64,000 nt of DNA, taken from assembly GCA_011800155.1 (NCBI GenBank), contig CM022372.1:496001-560000 (forward strand). Direction: 5' to 3'. The DNA comes from Flammulina velutipes (taxonomy: Eukaryota > Basidiomycota > Agaricomycetes > Agaricales > Physalacriaceae). A program made the position numbers and the translations under genes. Below, in pieces: positions 55,166 to 64,000 of this stretch. Every line of letters starts with the position of its first letter. The first letter of the stretch is position 1. Under the pieces are notes generated by a model. That model saw nothing but the letters and a program-made list of their open reading frames with translations, did no database searches and was not told where the DNA came from.

Positions 55166-57170
55166 ATGCACACCAGGGCCATGCGTTGGAAGACTCTGGC
55201 TTTTCTCTCCTTGGTTTACGTTGATCTCACCCTTGGCCATGAACATCTCGGTGGGAAATGTGTCCATGGACATGGCGACGAGGACGCCTTTACTCTTGCC
55301 ACTGACTTCAGCCTGGGCCAAGAAGTCATGGGGAAAGTTGACCCACCTCCCCTCGAAATCTCACCACTCTTCGTATCCGGCCCTATTCAGAATCGGGTAG
55401 ATTTGGTATTCTTCTCGGACGGATGTAAGTTCCCAAGCAAATCAGATCTCTGTACCCTGACCACGGACAGACCTTTTGTCAGAGAAGGAGAAGTTCTTGG
55501 AGGACGCCCTTGCGTTAGCTACTGATATTTCTCAGAACCAGACTTTCAATACCGTGAAACCTTTGTTGAACTTTTGGGCTGCGTTTACACCTAGCCAAGA
55601 GGTGCGTATGCACTAGATTGTATGGTCACTTGAGGATTTTGACCCTATACAGAGTGGTGTTGGTGTTGGAGGGAAACCAAAGAAGTAAGGAAACGGTTCT
55701 CATAATCCTGGTTGCCGTATTTATGACATTTCTTAGCACTACGTTTGGCCTCTATCGTCCTGGGACCGAACTTCGGGGAGTGTACTACGCGAAACCGGAA
55801 GTCGCTGCTGCTGCATGCTCTTCATTGGGTAGTCAGTGTGACTTTCCTATACTTCTGGGTAAGATACACATGTTAGCATACTGGTACATTAACGATTCTT
55901 ATTCCAACTTCAAGGAAACGATCCTCTGTATGGAGGTATGTTGTCTTTGCATGTTCCTATTAGACAATTTTAACGCCTTCAGGACTCGGAGGTAGATTCA
56001 CGTTCGTCTTACCTTCTCTTTCATTATAAATCTCTACTAATGATGATAAAATGCAGAGTCATAACCTCCTCGCCTTTGAATGGCCCTCAGATCCTGCGCC
56101 ATGAATTGGGGCATTCTATCATCTTAGTGGGCGAAGAATACGATGGCGGGGAAGGCTACTTTGGCGTCAACGCATATCATGATGTCAGCGAGCCCGTTCC
56201 CTGGGCGCATTGGCTTGCGGAACCCATCCCAGAAGGCGAGCTGCCCCATGTGGAACGCTCAGTTATGCCGTTGCAGGATTACGCGTGGACCTTGTTGAAC
56301 ACCAGTACGGCATGGTCGACGTCGTTTGAGTCGTCCGGGACGTTTTCGCGCCACCTGGTCCGACTCTCTCTATCGGGCGTGCTGGACGTGTCAGATCTCA
56401 AGATTGAGCTTGATGGTGTGGACCTTGGATGGATGCCCAAGGAGGGGATTGGTCTGGATAGATGGCATTATGACTTCTATCTCGACGGAGCTTTGAGTGG
56501 AGGTCTGCACGAAGTCAAATTCACCCTCTTCAACAAGGCCTTGGAAGGTGTGGCACAATTATGCAACGTGGAGATACTGGAATTTGGGAATGAAACCGAG
56601 TAAGAACAGATTTCACACTTTTTCAGTCGTCTTCTGATCATGCATCCTAGATTCAATGCAGAGCCCGGATACTATGGGATTTTCCCTACGTCAGTGAACA
56701 CCCGTTGAAATAATTTTGGTGGCTCATCTAGGTACCATAGGTTCTCCGTGGACAACGAGACGACGTATCGCCCGACGAACGAAGACTGTCTGATGCGCAT
56801 CGTCACGACACCGAATTTCTGTAAAGTATGCATCGAAGGCCTCTGGCATTCACTGCTCGCAAAGGTAAACCTCATCGACGGATTTAGGGAGAGCTGTTCG
56901 GGGAGTTCAAAGATGGTCGAAGCGGATCTGGTGCCACTTGCAGAGTTCCGCGACAAGCCCATCCGAGATATAGAGGAAAGTTATACGATTAATTGGTTCA
57001 AGGATGGTGAACCTTTGGAATGGTTTACCAACTTGACGTTGGTTCAGGTGGATGAGGACGTCGTGGGGACATACAAGGTTGTGGTGAAGTACGCGACTAC
57101 TGAGGTCAGAGTTGACGAGGAGGGCCATCTTGTGAAGTCGGCGGAATATTCTGTTGTTGACGAGTGCTAG
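55166..57170 (+). CDS. Secreted M64-family metallopeptidase (IgA-peptidase M64 type)
   Basis: Zinc peptidase. Nine exons: 55166-55424, 55471-55601, 55653-55684 (32 nt), 55737-55858, 55915-55935 (21 nt), 55983-56001 (19 nt), 56057-56599, 56651-56689, 56732-57170; 534 residues. Start at 55166, or 55181 five codons later; both precede the signal peptide (RWKTLAFLSLVYVDLTLG). An N-terminal prodomain-like part is followed by DLVFFSDGY, KFLEDALALATDIS, the zinc motif HELGHSIILVGEEYDGG (HExxH plus the M64 EEYDGG), a beta-rich region, and the C-terminal part with cysteine pairs (CKVCIEGL, EDCLMR). The catalytic His and Glu are intact. Target unknown; the name comes from bacterial IgA cleavage, which does not apply to a fungus. 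Confidence 0.93.
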
Positions 57171-57199
57171 TCTTTGTGGAACCTGATTCCTTGACTGGA

Positions 57200-57756
57200 T
57201 GTCAAAGACGATCGATGATCTAAGGCTGTACCAGAGGCTGTAGGGAAATAGGAATACCTCCAAACGCTGTGTGGAGAGATAGAGAATGTCATGCGACGAG
57301 TCTGGGAGATCCCACAACCTGCGCACTTCAACGGCCAGGTCATGATCAGCGCTAGCGGTGACGGTCAACTGGACACGGTCTACGACGTGGCTGGCGTATA
57401 TGGCCCCCTTCCGTCGTCGTTCAAATATTGCCTGGATCAATGAGTTCACACCAGCCGACCTACTCGAACGTTTTCCAGAGACAGAGGCGATACTCGCGGC
57501 TGAACCGGTGGGTTTCTCGCACACGGACCTCCTTCTGCTAAACATTCTCGTAGACGACGAAGGTCATCTGACGGGCATCGTGGATTGGGAGAACGCGGGA
57601 TGGCCGCCCAAGTCGAGGCAGTGGTACTTCTTGTGCCGCCCTTGCCCCTATTCGTCCGTGCTGTATCGCCGGGCCTGGATGGCGAGACGGACGGAGGATA
57701 CGGTGGCGCAGGAGGCGCATACATTGTTGCTGAAGATTGTTCGTGACAAGAGATGA
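57200..57756 (+). pseudogene. APH-family phosphotransferase, truncated copy
   Basis: Remnant of an aminoglycoside-phosphotransferase-like small-molecule kinase, a large family in fungi. Two frames are needed: VWEIPQPAHFNGQVMISASG and AGVYGPLPSSFKYCLDQ in one (about 57299-57443), then after a frameshift FTPADLLERFPETEAI, FSHTDLLLLNILVDD (Brenner-type loop, with HTD where HGD is usual) and GIVDWENAGWPP (metal-binding Asp). The N-terminal ATP-binding half is missing. The end is TGA at 57754-57756. Neither frame alone could be active. Located between the M64 peptidase and the FunK1 gene. Confidence 0.7.
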
Positions 57757-57963
57757 TATTCAATGGTATTAATCTGTTTTTATGTAACTGTATTATAAGT
57801 CAGTGAAATTCGGCAGCCTGCTTCGACGCTATGTAGGTCGACAATCATGAGGATTACTACGAATGTACGGAAGCGTTCGTCGAATGACAAGTCAAGTACT
57901 AGACATATTTACTGGTCCCCCACGAAGAGAACGAATATAGATATGGGCTTGATGATAGAGATT

Positions 57964-60569
57964 TCAGTCCTCATAATCGAAGTTACGGTACCGTAAATCT
58001 GCTAAGGGACTGGCAAGGCGCAACCCTGCACCGAGAAATTTGAAGTAGGTGACCTCCCCATTGAGTGTTTCCTCTTCGAAAGGAGTAGGTACCACAGTGG
58101 GCTTCGTAGGAGGTTTGATGCGCCTCAGTCGCGCCTCCAAAGCGGGGCTGGAGGCTGGAGTCGTCCTTGGTTTCCATTCGGACCACTGCTTCCATTGAGA
58201 CCTGAGCAACCCATCACGAGCGCGAGAGCCGATCCCCGCTGCAAGACAGGAGCGCATACCTTTGAGCCACGGCGTAAGACATTGGAAGGAAGATGAAGTA
58301 TCGAAACATCTCCAACTCATCGAGAAAGACTCCTTGTTAGAATAGTGTTCGAAAGGAGATGAGTAGTTGAACCAGTTCTGGAGAGGCAACTTGGCGACAT
58401 CTGTACGAACAACGAGAGAGTGTGGAGGGATGGGGTTTCCTGGCGCCACAGGAGCTTCATGGGCCTGGGGCCTTGGTGAGAGTTCATACTGGCTGGCTAC
58501 GACGACCATGACATAGAATATTGACTCTAGGTCGTGACGATAAAGGTGACGAGTGCCTTCACTTCGCAAGATGTCAACGGCCATGAAAGGAGGCGTTCCC
58601 GTGCGTTGACCTGATGAAGAATCGTTCAGGCGGTCACGGAAGGACGCAAGGTCGAAGTCGTTCAGGACACCGTACACCACGCCATCTATGAGGCGATACA
58701 TAGTGTTGCCCATACTTATATCGCGATGCAAGATCCTGGGTTGATCATAGAGCCATTTGTGAGCTATACAGAATAAGCGTAAGTCAAGATGAGGAAAGTT
58801 ATGAAGAATAAAGTGCTCACTGGCTAACACATCAATGAAAACTTGAGCAACGTCGCGGACGTTCGTCAGAGTCTCCAAGGGATAGAGTAGCTCGTAGACG
58901 GTGATACGACGAATACGATCCTTGTAAACGAACGTGTTTTTGTGAACATATCTGCGCTTAGCGCACAAATCACTGACCAATGCTTCCGTCGATTGAGGAT
59001 CCTCTGTGAGAACCTTGGTCTCAGCGTAGAGTATCACAGGCAGATGATCCAACACCCAGTATCGCTCCTCTCCCTTCTGCTTGCCCATCTCGTTGGCTTT
59101 GTCGGTCGCCGTCTTAATGAAAACCTCTTCGCTCTCAGGCTGACGCCCATCGTCCGGAAAACTGATCTTCACAACGAGTTGCCGCCCGGGCCATTCGGTG
59201 GACGATGCATGCAATGTCCTCGTCGAGCGGCCAATGACTTCAGCTTCGCGATAGATTTCGTGACCCAGGTGAATGACAATGGGGTTGTCGCCAGCCCTCA
59301 GGGTAATGATGTTGCCGACATTGAGAGGCTTTCCAGGCGGATTTCGGCCTTCGGTTTGGCGATATTCGGTGAGGAAGCGTTGGCGCTGATCGACAGCAGG
59401 TGGGAGTCCATAGTCTTCGCCTTCGAGGAGGTGAAGTCCGATGAGGATGCCAACGAACTTGCGAAGGTCAGGCGCGTGTTTGATGGAGATGGCATTAGAC
59501 ACCAAGAAAACGGAATGGTTGCAGTGGATGAGCTGCAGGCGGTCCCGGTCCATAAGTGCGATGGTGGTATGCGAGCGCATGGCTGCTGCTGCGAACATCT
59601 CCATGATGCAACGAACGGCATTCAACGCAGGCTTCACCGTATACCGAACGACGGGGCTTTTTACAGTGACAGTCCCCGGAGCGGACCGGAATTTCTTGCA
59701 ATAGTATCGACCTCCCTGTCCCACCGCTACACGCTTCTTCGATCCTCCACCCTCCGAGAGGACGACGAGCTTCTCTTCGTAGTCCTCAACTTCATCCTCG
59801 TCGGAATCATCAGGATCCGGAAAAGGATCAGGGCGGTGAAGACACATTGGATCCTCGCCTGTTCGTCGCATGTCAGCATGGAGCATAACGGAGAAGACAT
59901 CAGCCTACCGTTCTTGGTGAGAATACGATAATTGCATGTACGTCCATCATCCAGTTTCACATCAAGATGCTTTGTCTCTATAGCCCAAAGTACCTCTGCC
60001 CACGCCGTCTGGATGCCGAGCTGACCGCGTTGGCCGTTAAGAGCTGTCAAAAAGGCCAATGCATTGGGATTGAGGTTCTCGGCGCCGAAAAGGGTACGCC
60101 CATCGGCTCGGGGATGGCGCTTTTCAATAACTTTTAGAGCTGCGCGAAGCATGGCCAGCTGATTCGGATAGAGGGCGGATTCCTGGATATCCCTCTTGTC
60201 GCAAGTGCTCTGGTACAGTCGTCTAGCCGTGTTTAACCCTCCTTCATCGTCGAGAACATCATCAATTGTCTTTCTAAAGACACCTTGGGAATCCCAGTTC
60301 TCTGGGAGATGCAGCACGGTGCACAGGAAGTCCTCCATGTCAACAAAGACTTTGTTGTAGCTGAGATTCTCCTCTGCGAAATCAGAGTTGCTGACTCGAT
60401 ACTCCGGCGCTTGAGAGGAATCGACATCAAGAATGCTGCATGCTGCACGGCAGTGAGCTTGAAGAACAGGAAAAGCAGAGGCCGGCAGGCGAGGTAGTTT
60501 CTTTGGCAGTTTATTCGTTGATTGCTGATGAGACGAAACACGTCGTTTGGGACATATGGAGAGAGACAT
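57964..60569 (-). CDS. FunK1-type protein kinase
   Basis: Fungal-specific kinase family expanded in mushrooms. Three exons on the minus strand (60569-59909, 59858-58821, 58763-57964), 832 residues. A conserved N-terminal FunK1 region (SNSDFAEENLSYNKVFVDME, AWAEVLWAIETK) is followed by an acidic linker (DPDDSDEDEVEDYEE), FLVSNAISIKHAPDLRKFVG, and the kinase core with EVIGRSTRTLHAS, VKISFPD (lysine), ILHRDISMGNTMYR (HRD...N) and VLNDFDLASF (DFD in place of DFG, as is usual for this family). TGTPPFMAVDIL is the activation-segment end. The second intron is 57 bases without stops, so retention would add 19 residues. The C-terminal part contains GLLRSQWKQWSEW. Substrates are unknown; all kinase core residues are present, so activity is likely. 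Confidence 0.9.
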
Positions 60570-60950
60570 GATGGTAGAAGGTTATAGGAGCAGTAGGAAA
60601 GTTGAGCAGCGCCATGATTGATATCGGAACGACAATAGCGTCAGTGAACAATGGTCGTCGATGCCAGACAAACGCGCACGTGGCCCCAGATCGTCAACTT
60701 GTAGTACGGAGAAACAAAGACAAACAGTCAAAGCGGTACTGTCTGACGTTGTCCGCTTGAGGGGGCTCCCGAAAATTGCGACGATGGTGGTCCGAGGTCA
60801 AGGAGGAAACATGCACGTGGTCGTGTTCCCACCCAATTCAGGCTCTGATCGGAGTTGACCTCAGTACTAATACGCAGTCACTGTCACTTTCTCCAGTCCG
60901 CCATTCGATAATAATGGCTCTCGAAACGCAAGGTTCGCAGTCTCTATTTT
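60570..60950. promoter_or_regulatory. Divergent promoter region FunK1 / F-box 5
   Basis: 381 bases between head-to-head starts. CACGTG lies at 60814-60819. An alternative ATG for the F-box gene lies at 60914 (see that entry). Confidence 0.45.
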
Positions 60951-62615
60951 ATGGAGGTCATTATTGACGCTCACACAGATTCGTGGAAGCGTTGCCCCAC
61001 AACCAATTGCCCATGTCCCAACCATACAATGGCTATTCCCCCATTCTCTCCTTGCGCTCCCGATGCCTTCAACGAAGACCCAGCGTTCCGCCATGTCTCG
61101 CAGACCAACTATCCTCCTGATGTGGACGTAATCCCACTTATACGCCTTTCCCTTGACGCGTTACAGTCGCAGAGAGCGCCACTCCGTACTTCCATATCCG
61201 AGCTGGAAGCCTTGCGCACAGAAATCTGCTCTATGATTGACGAACGGCTGTGTCCCCTCAAAGAGGAAGAGCAGAAGCTCTCTGACGCCATCACACTACG
61301 CAAGGCTATTCTAAGCCCAATCCGACGTCTACCGCCAGAAATCCTTTCTCTCATCTTCCTGAGGTCCATACACTTCCCTGACTTCTCTGGGCCAAACGGA
61401 GACTGGCCGTGGGCTATTGAACGTGTCTGCAATACCTGGCGTACGACGATTATAGCATATCCATATTTCTGGTCGCTCATCAACATATACGTTGGTTACC
61501 GCACCTTTCGGGACCGTTCAGTGACCCGTCTCTCCTTCTCACGGATAGAAACGCAAGTCAGCCGGGCACGTCACCTCCCTCTGTCGGTTATGCTCACGGA
61601 CAGTGACCAGGCCCAGGTGCCAGTGACCGAGGAGCTTGTCGCGATCCTCACACAATGCGCTAGTCGTGTAGACACGCTTTACCTCACACTTGGGAGAGTT
61701 GTATGTCAATGCCTCCGCGCTTCCTCCCTCGAAGGATCATTCCAGTCCTTGTCAACACTCTTCGTCTGCAGCGGGAGGTTCGCTCACGTAGATACACCGA
61801 TATCAATCGAGGGATGCCCCAATCTTCGACACCTGGAAACATACGGAGTCTCTCGTCCCCTAGCTCAATTAGCCCTTCCTTGGCATCAAATCGAGAAGTA
61901 CTACAGCCACATAGGCAGTGGCAAAGTGGGCCGACGAGGCGTAGGAATGATCACGATTGAAGACTTACTGGAGCTACTGGCCAGAGCGTCCCAGCTACGT
62001 GAGGGCCTCTTCCGCCTACAATCCAACACTGAGGATGTTCATCCCACGACGCCTCTGGTGCAATGTAAACATCTCGAATTCCTGGAAGTACAGGAAGCCG
62101 AACCCACCACCATTCCCGTCTTCAGGCAACTCTTCCAGTCTCTAATATTTCCTTGCCTTACAACCCTCAACATCCCCCATTGCAAGGGCGTTGCCCAACA
62201 GCTGAAGTACGGTGATGTGTTCACTGCGATAGTGGATGCCATCATCCGCTCATGCTGCCCCCTCACTTCTCTCTATTACGAACAAGGCTACATCTTGTAT
62301 GAAGATATTGGGCGTCTTCTCTGCGCGACACCTACTATCCGCAGACTGGAACTCCGAGACGTGGGTTGTCCTGGTATTACGGAAGTTCTCAACATTCCCG
62401 GTCCTCCTGTCTGTACTCTAAAACTTCACGGGGACGGGAAGGTGTATGTTGGCACGATCAAAGCGCCCGACGACCCACGTACTGGCAGGAGTATAGTACT
62501 TTCATTGATAAAGCTAGCAGGCGTCCACAGGGAACATCTAGAGGCAAAACTGCGAGTCGAACTACAAAATGGCGTGGAAGATCTTCCGATGATCTTCACG
62601 GGCCAGGATAAATAA
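60951..62615 (+). CDS. F-box protein, diverged from the left cluster
   Basis: Single exon as read from ATG 60951 (554 residues). Plan: leader, coiled coil (about 70-125, ELEALRTEICSMIDERL), F-box (about 130-170, IRRLPPEILSLIFLRSIHF), then leucine-rich repeats (CPNLRHLETYGVSRPLAQL, LTTLNIPHCKGVA). Unlike the four copies in 4665-18257 it lacks the PPGVIQRAN leader, so it belongs to another subgroup. A possible better start is ATG 60914 with a short intron (donor GTTCGC about 60933, acceptor ACACAG at about 60979), joining MALETQ to DSWKRCPTTNC. Predicted SCF receptor of unknown target. Confidence 0.82.
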   Translation: MEVIIDAHTDSWKRCPTTNCPCPNHTMAIPPFSPCAPDAFNEDPAFRHVSQTNYPPDVDVIPLIRLSLDALQSQRAPLRTSISELEALRTEICSMIDERLCPLKEEEQKLSDAITLRKAILSPIRRLPPEILSLIFLRSIHFPDFSGPNGDWPWAIERVCNTWRTTIIAYPYFWSLINIYVGYRTFRDRSVTRLSFSRIETQVSRARHLPLSVMLTDSDQAQVPVTEELVAILTQCASRVDTLYLTLGRVVCQCLRASSLEGSFQSLSTLFVCSGRFAHVDTPISIEGCPNLRHLETYGVSRPLAQLALPWHQIEKYYSHIGSGKVGRRGVGMITIEDLLELLARASQLREGLFRLQSNTEDVHPTTPLVQCKHLEFLEVQEAEPTTIPVFRQLFQSLIFPCLTTLNIPHCKGVAQQLKYGDVFTAIVDAIIRSCCPLTSLYYEQGYILYEDIGRLLCATPTIRRLELRDVGCPGITEVLNIPGPPVCTLKLHGDGKVYVGTIKAPDDPRTGRSIVLSLIKLAGVHREHLEAKLRVELQNGVEDLPMIFTGQDK

Positions 62616-62864
62616 AGGCACCATATAATTATCCTCGTCATACTAGATGATCATCTCGCAACCAGTTCATTGACATCTTCCTTCCTTTCTAACTAGCGGT
62701 TAACAACAACGCGGCTCCAGAGCCTGAGTGCCGTCGCGGCATACGGTGAGAGATGAACCCGAAAAATTCGCAGGCAGAGCTGGAAACCGAAGATGGAAGA
62801 TGATGGTAAGGCGGGTACCATAGCACTTGCAAAGTTCGGGGAGGCGAATTTTGGTTGCGTCTAG

Positions 62865-63612
62865 CTACGTGGGGCTAGCAAACGGCTCGATTTCTGTCTT
62901 TAGCACACGATTGGCTTTTGACTTTGGAACGGGTGCTGCGATGATGGTTTAGACGATAACAGACGGGAAAAAAGATGCCCATACCCTTGGTATTTTCAGT
63001 CATGTAGAATCGTCGTAGTATCATGATGCTCTCTTCTCGTAGGTAACCTCCGTGGGCGCGGTAAGACGGATGAGTAGGATGGGCCAGACTGTTCTAGTCA
63101 GTTGTGCATAGATGCTACGGAATGAGAAAAGCCGTACGTACGTGTTGACTGACAAGACACCTTCGCATCCTCCGAATCGTTCATTTGCGCAGCCATAATA
63201 GACTTCCTTGATGCCCAGTTGCCGTAGGGCAGACGCGCACATCATGCAAGGCTCAACAGTCACGTAGAGAGTGGTCGTGGACAGTGGATACGTTGAATCG
63301 GCCGTGGACAGAGGGTCGGCGAGAATTTGGTCGATAGCTTCGAGCTCAGCATGCCTAGTGGCCTGTGAGCATCGGGGTGAAGGTAATGCAAGGAAAGTCA
63401 ACGACGAAGGCGTACATTTCTCAACTCGTTCGTTCGGTTTCTTGCCTTTGCGATGACCTTGCCATTGCGAGTAAAGACGCAGCCTACGGGAACTTCAGCA
63501 GCTGCAAAGGCTTCTTCTGCCTATTAAAATAATTAGATTTTAGACGATGTCCATGTTCGTTGCGCACCATTGCCAGAGCTTCCTTCATAAGTGCGATATG
63601 GACTGATTCCAT
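62865..63612 (-). CDS. TAD2: tRNA-specific adenosine deaminase catalytic subunit Tad2/ADAT2
   Basis: Deaminates adenosine 34 of tRNA anticodons to inosine, as heterodimer with Tad3. Five exons on the minus strand (63612-63568, 63520-63416, 63362-63138, 63093-62985, 62935-62865), 184 residues. Cytidine-deaminase fold: the start [43 protein letters not shown] (zinc His and catalytic Glu), [16 protein letters not shown] (two zinc cysteines), [13 protein letters not shown]. The end, [20 protein letters not shown] with [15 protein letters not shown], is reached only with the last two introns; reading straight through gives a wrong, early stop. Confidence 0.93.
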
Positions 63613-63801
63613 GGAGAGGAAACCCGGAGGAAACTGAGAGCAAGAGGACAAGATAGAATAAACCCTAAACTGAGGTTCACGTTCACTCTTAGCCTTCGAC
63701 TACCATGAACATCAGTTATCCAACGTTACTGTCCTACAACGAGTCAACGAAGCAACTATTCGCTCTCTGGGTTTATTTTACCGACTCGCCACGACCACCA
63801 A

Positions 63802-64000
63802 ATGCTGTTTGACATAATATTTGCTGGCGGTAAGTACTTACTGTCTGTTCATCCAAGTTCGATGTTCATGACTGGCAGGTGGAACGACCGCATGCGTTGT
63901 AGCTGGCCGTCTAATTGAAGCAGATCCGTCGCTCAATATTCTTATCGTCGAACCTGGTCCACACATACAAGGCCTCGACGTGCACGTACAACCAGCGCGT
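63802..64000 (+). CDS. GMC oxidoreductase, N-terminal part, runs off the window
   Basis: Start of a flavin enzyme of the glucose-methanol-choline family. Exon 1 63802-63829, intron 63830-63878, exon 2 from 63879 to the window edge. Reading MLFDIIFAGGGTTACVVAGRL shows the FAD-binding GxGxxxxCVVAGRL pattern split by the intron, followed by IEADPSLNILIVEPGP. The family includes alcohol, aryl-alcohol and glucose oxidases of wood and litter decay; the type cannot be told from this part, although closeness to alcohol oxidase is possible. No signal peptide is seen, which would fit an intracellular (peroxisomal) alcohol oxidase. Confidence 0.88.

Noticed and set aside
58230..58260. 21-base GTATGCG...TTGCAG as an intron in the FunK1 gene
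   Set aside because: Far below the minimum intron length seen here (about 43) and the reading frame is open through it.
63006..63100. Tad2 ending in [10 protein letters not shown]
   Set aside because: It uses the wrong donor; with donor GTACGG after ACG-TAC the conserved GGYLREES and the true end are obtained.

Overview
The window is nuclear DNA of a mushroom-forming basidiomycete (Agaricomycetes type). Evidence: nearly every conserved gene is cut by several introns of about 45-65 nt with GT-AG (a few GC-AG) ends; the families present are typical of that group (FunK1-type kinase, coiled-coil/F-box/leucine-rich families, an M64 peptidase, small GPI-anchored secreted proteins); and housekeeping proteins (Cdc42, Rrp6, Ole1 desaturase, Tad2, Isa1, a UBE2K-like E2) look basidiomycete. 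I rebuilt about 30 gene models by hand and checked almost all of the joined exons for an open frame. I saw no transposon, tRNA, rRNA or CRISPR array.

Layout. 1-1250: decayed copy of an RBM25-like splicing factor. 1607-4389: secreted GH37 trehalase. 4665-18257: four related F-box genes (two minus, two plus) around an Isa1 iron-sulfur protein, a FIST-domain protein, a membrane protein and a GPI-anchored secreted protein. 18544-23325: three unrecognised proteins, the last with a CaaX end. 23963-25616: 2-oxoglutarate oxygenase with very small exons. 25753-27182: zinc-finger protein. 28113-30788: mitochondrial ribosomal protein mL44 and the delta-9 desaturase, head to head. 31438-33160: G-protein alpha subunit with an apparent one-nucleotide exon. 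34905-38380: two secreted proteins. 39513-44230: small membrane protein, Rrp6, Cdc42. 45141-47141: Zn2Cys6 regulator. 48317-50865: aquaporin and UBE2K-like E2. 51130-52020: dead FunK1 kinase copy. 52321-57170: secreted PEBP, pseudokinase-like protein, secreted M64 peptidase. 57200-57756: dead APH-type kinase. 57964-60569: intact FunK1. 60951-62615: a diverged F-box gene. 62865-63612: Tad2. 63802-64000: start of a GMC oxidoreductase.

There is no obvious metabolic cluster: conserved single-copy genes are interleaved with lineage-specific families (F-box, FunK1, secreted proteins) and with pseudogenes, so the window reads as a patchwork shaped by gene birth and decay. The most notable observations are the single-nucleotide exon in the G-alpha gene, 7- and 15-nt exons in the oxygenase, a shared promoter and 5'-UTR-intron architecture across the F-box copies, and two CArG boxes in a tandem duplication upstream of the Zn2Cys6 gene.
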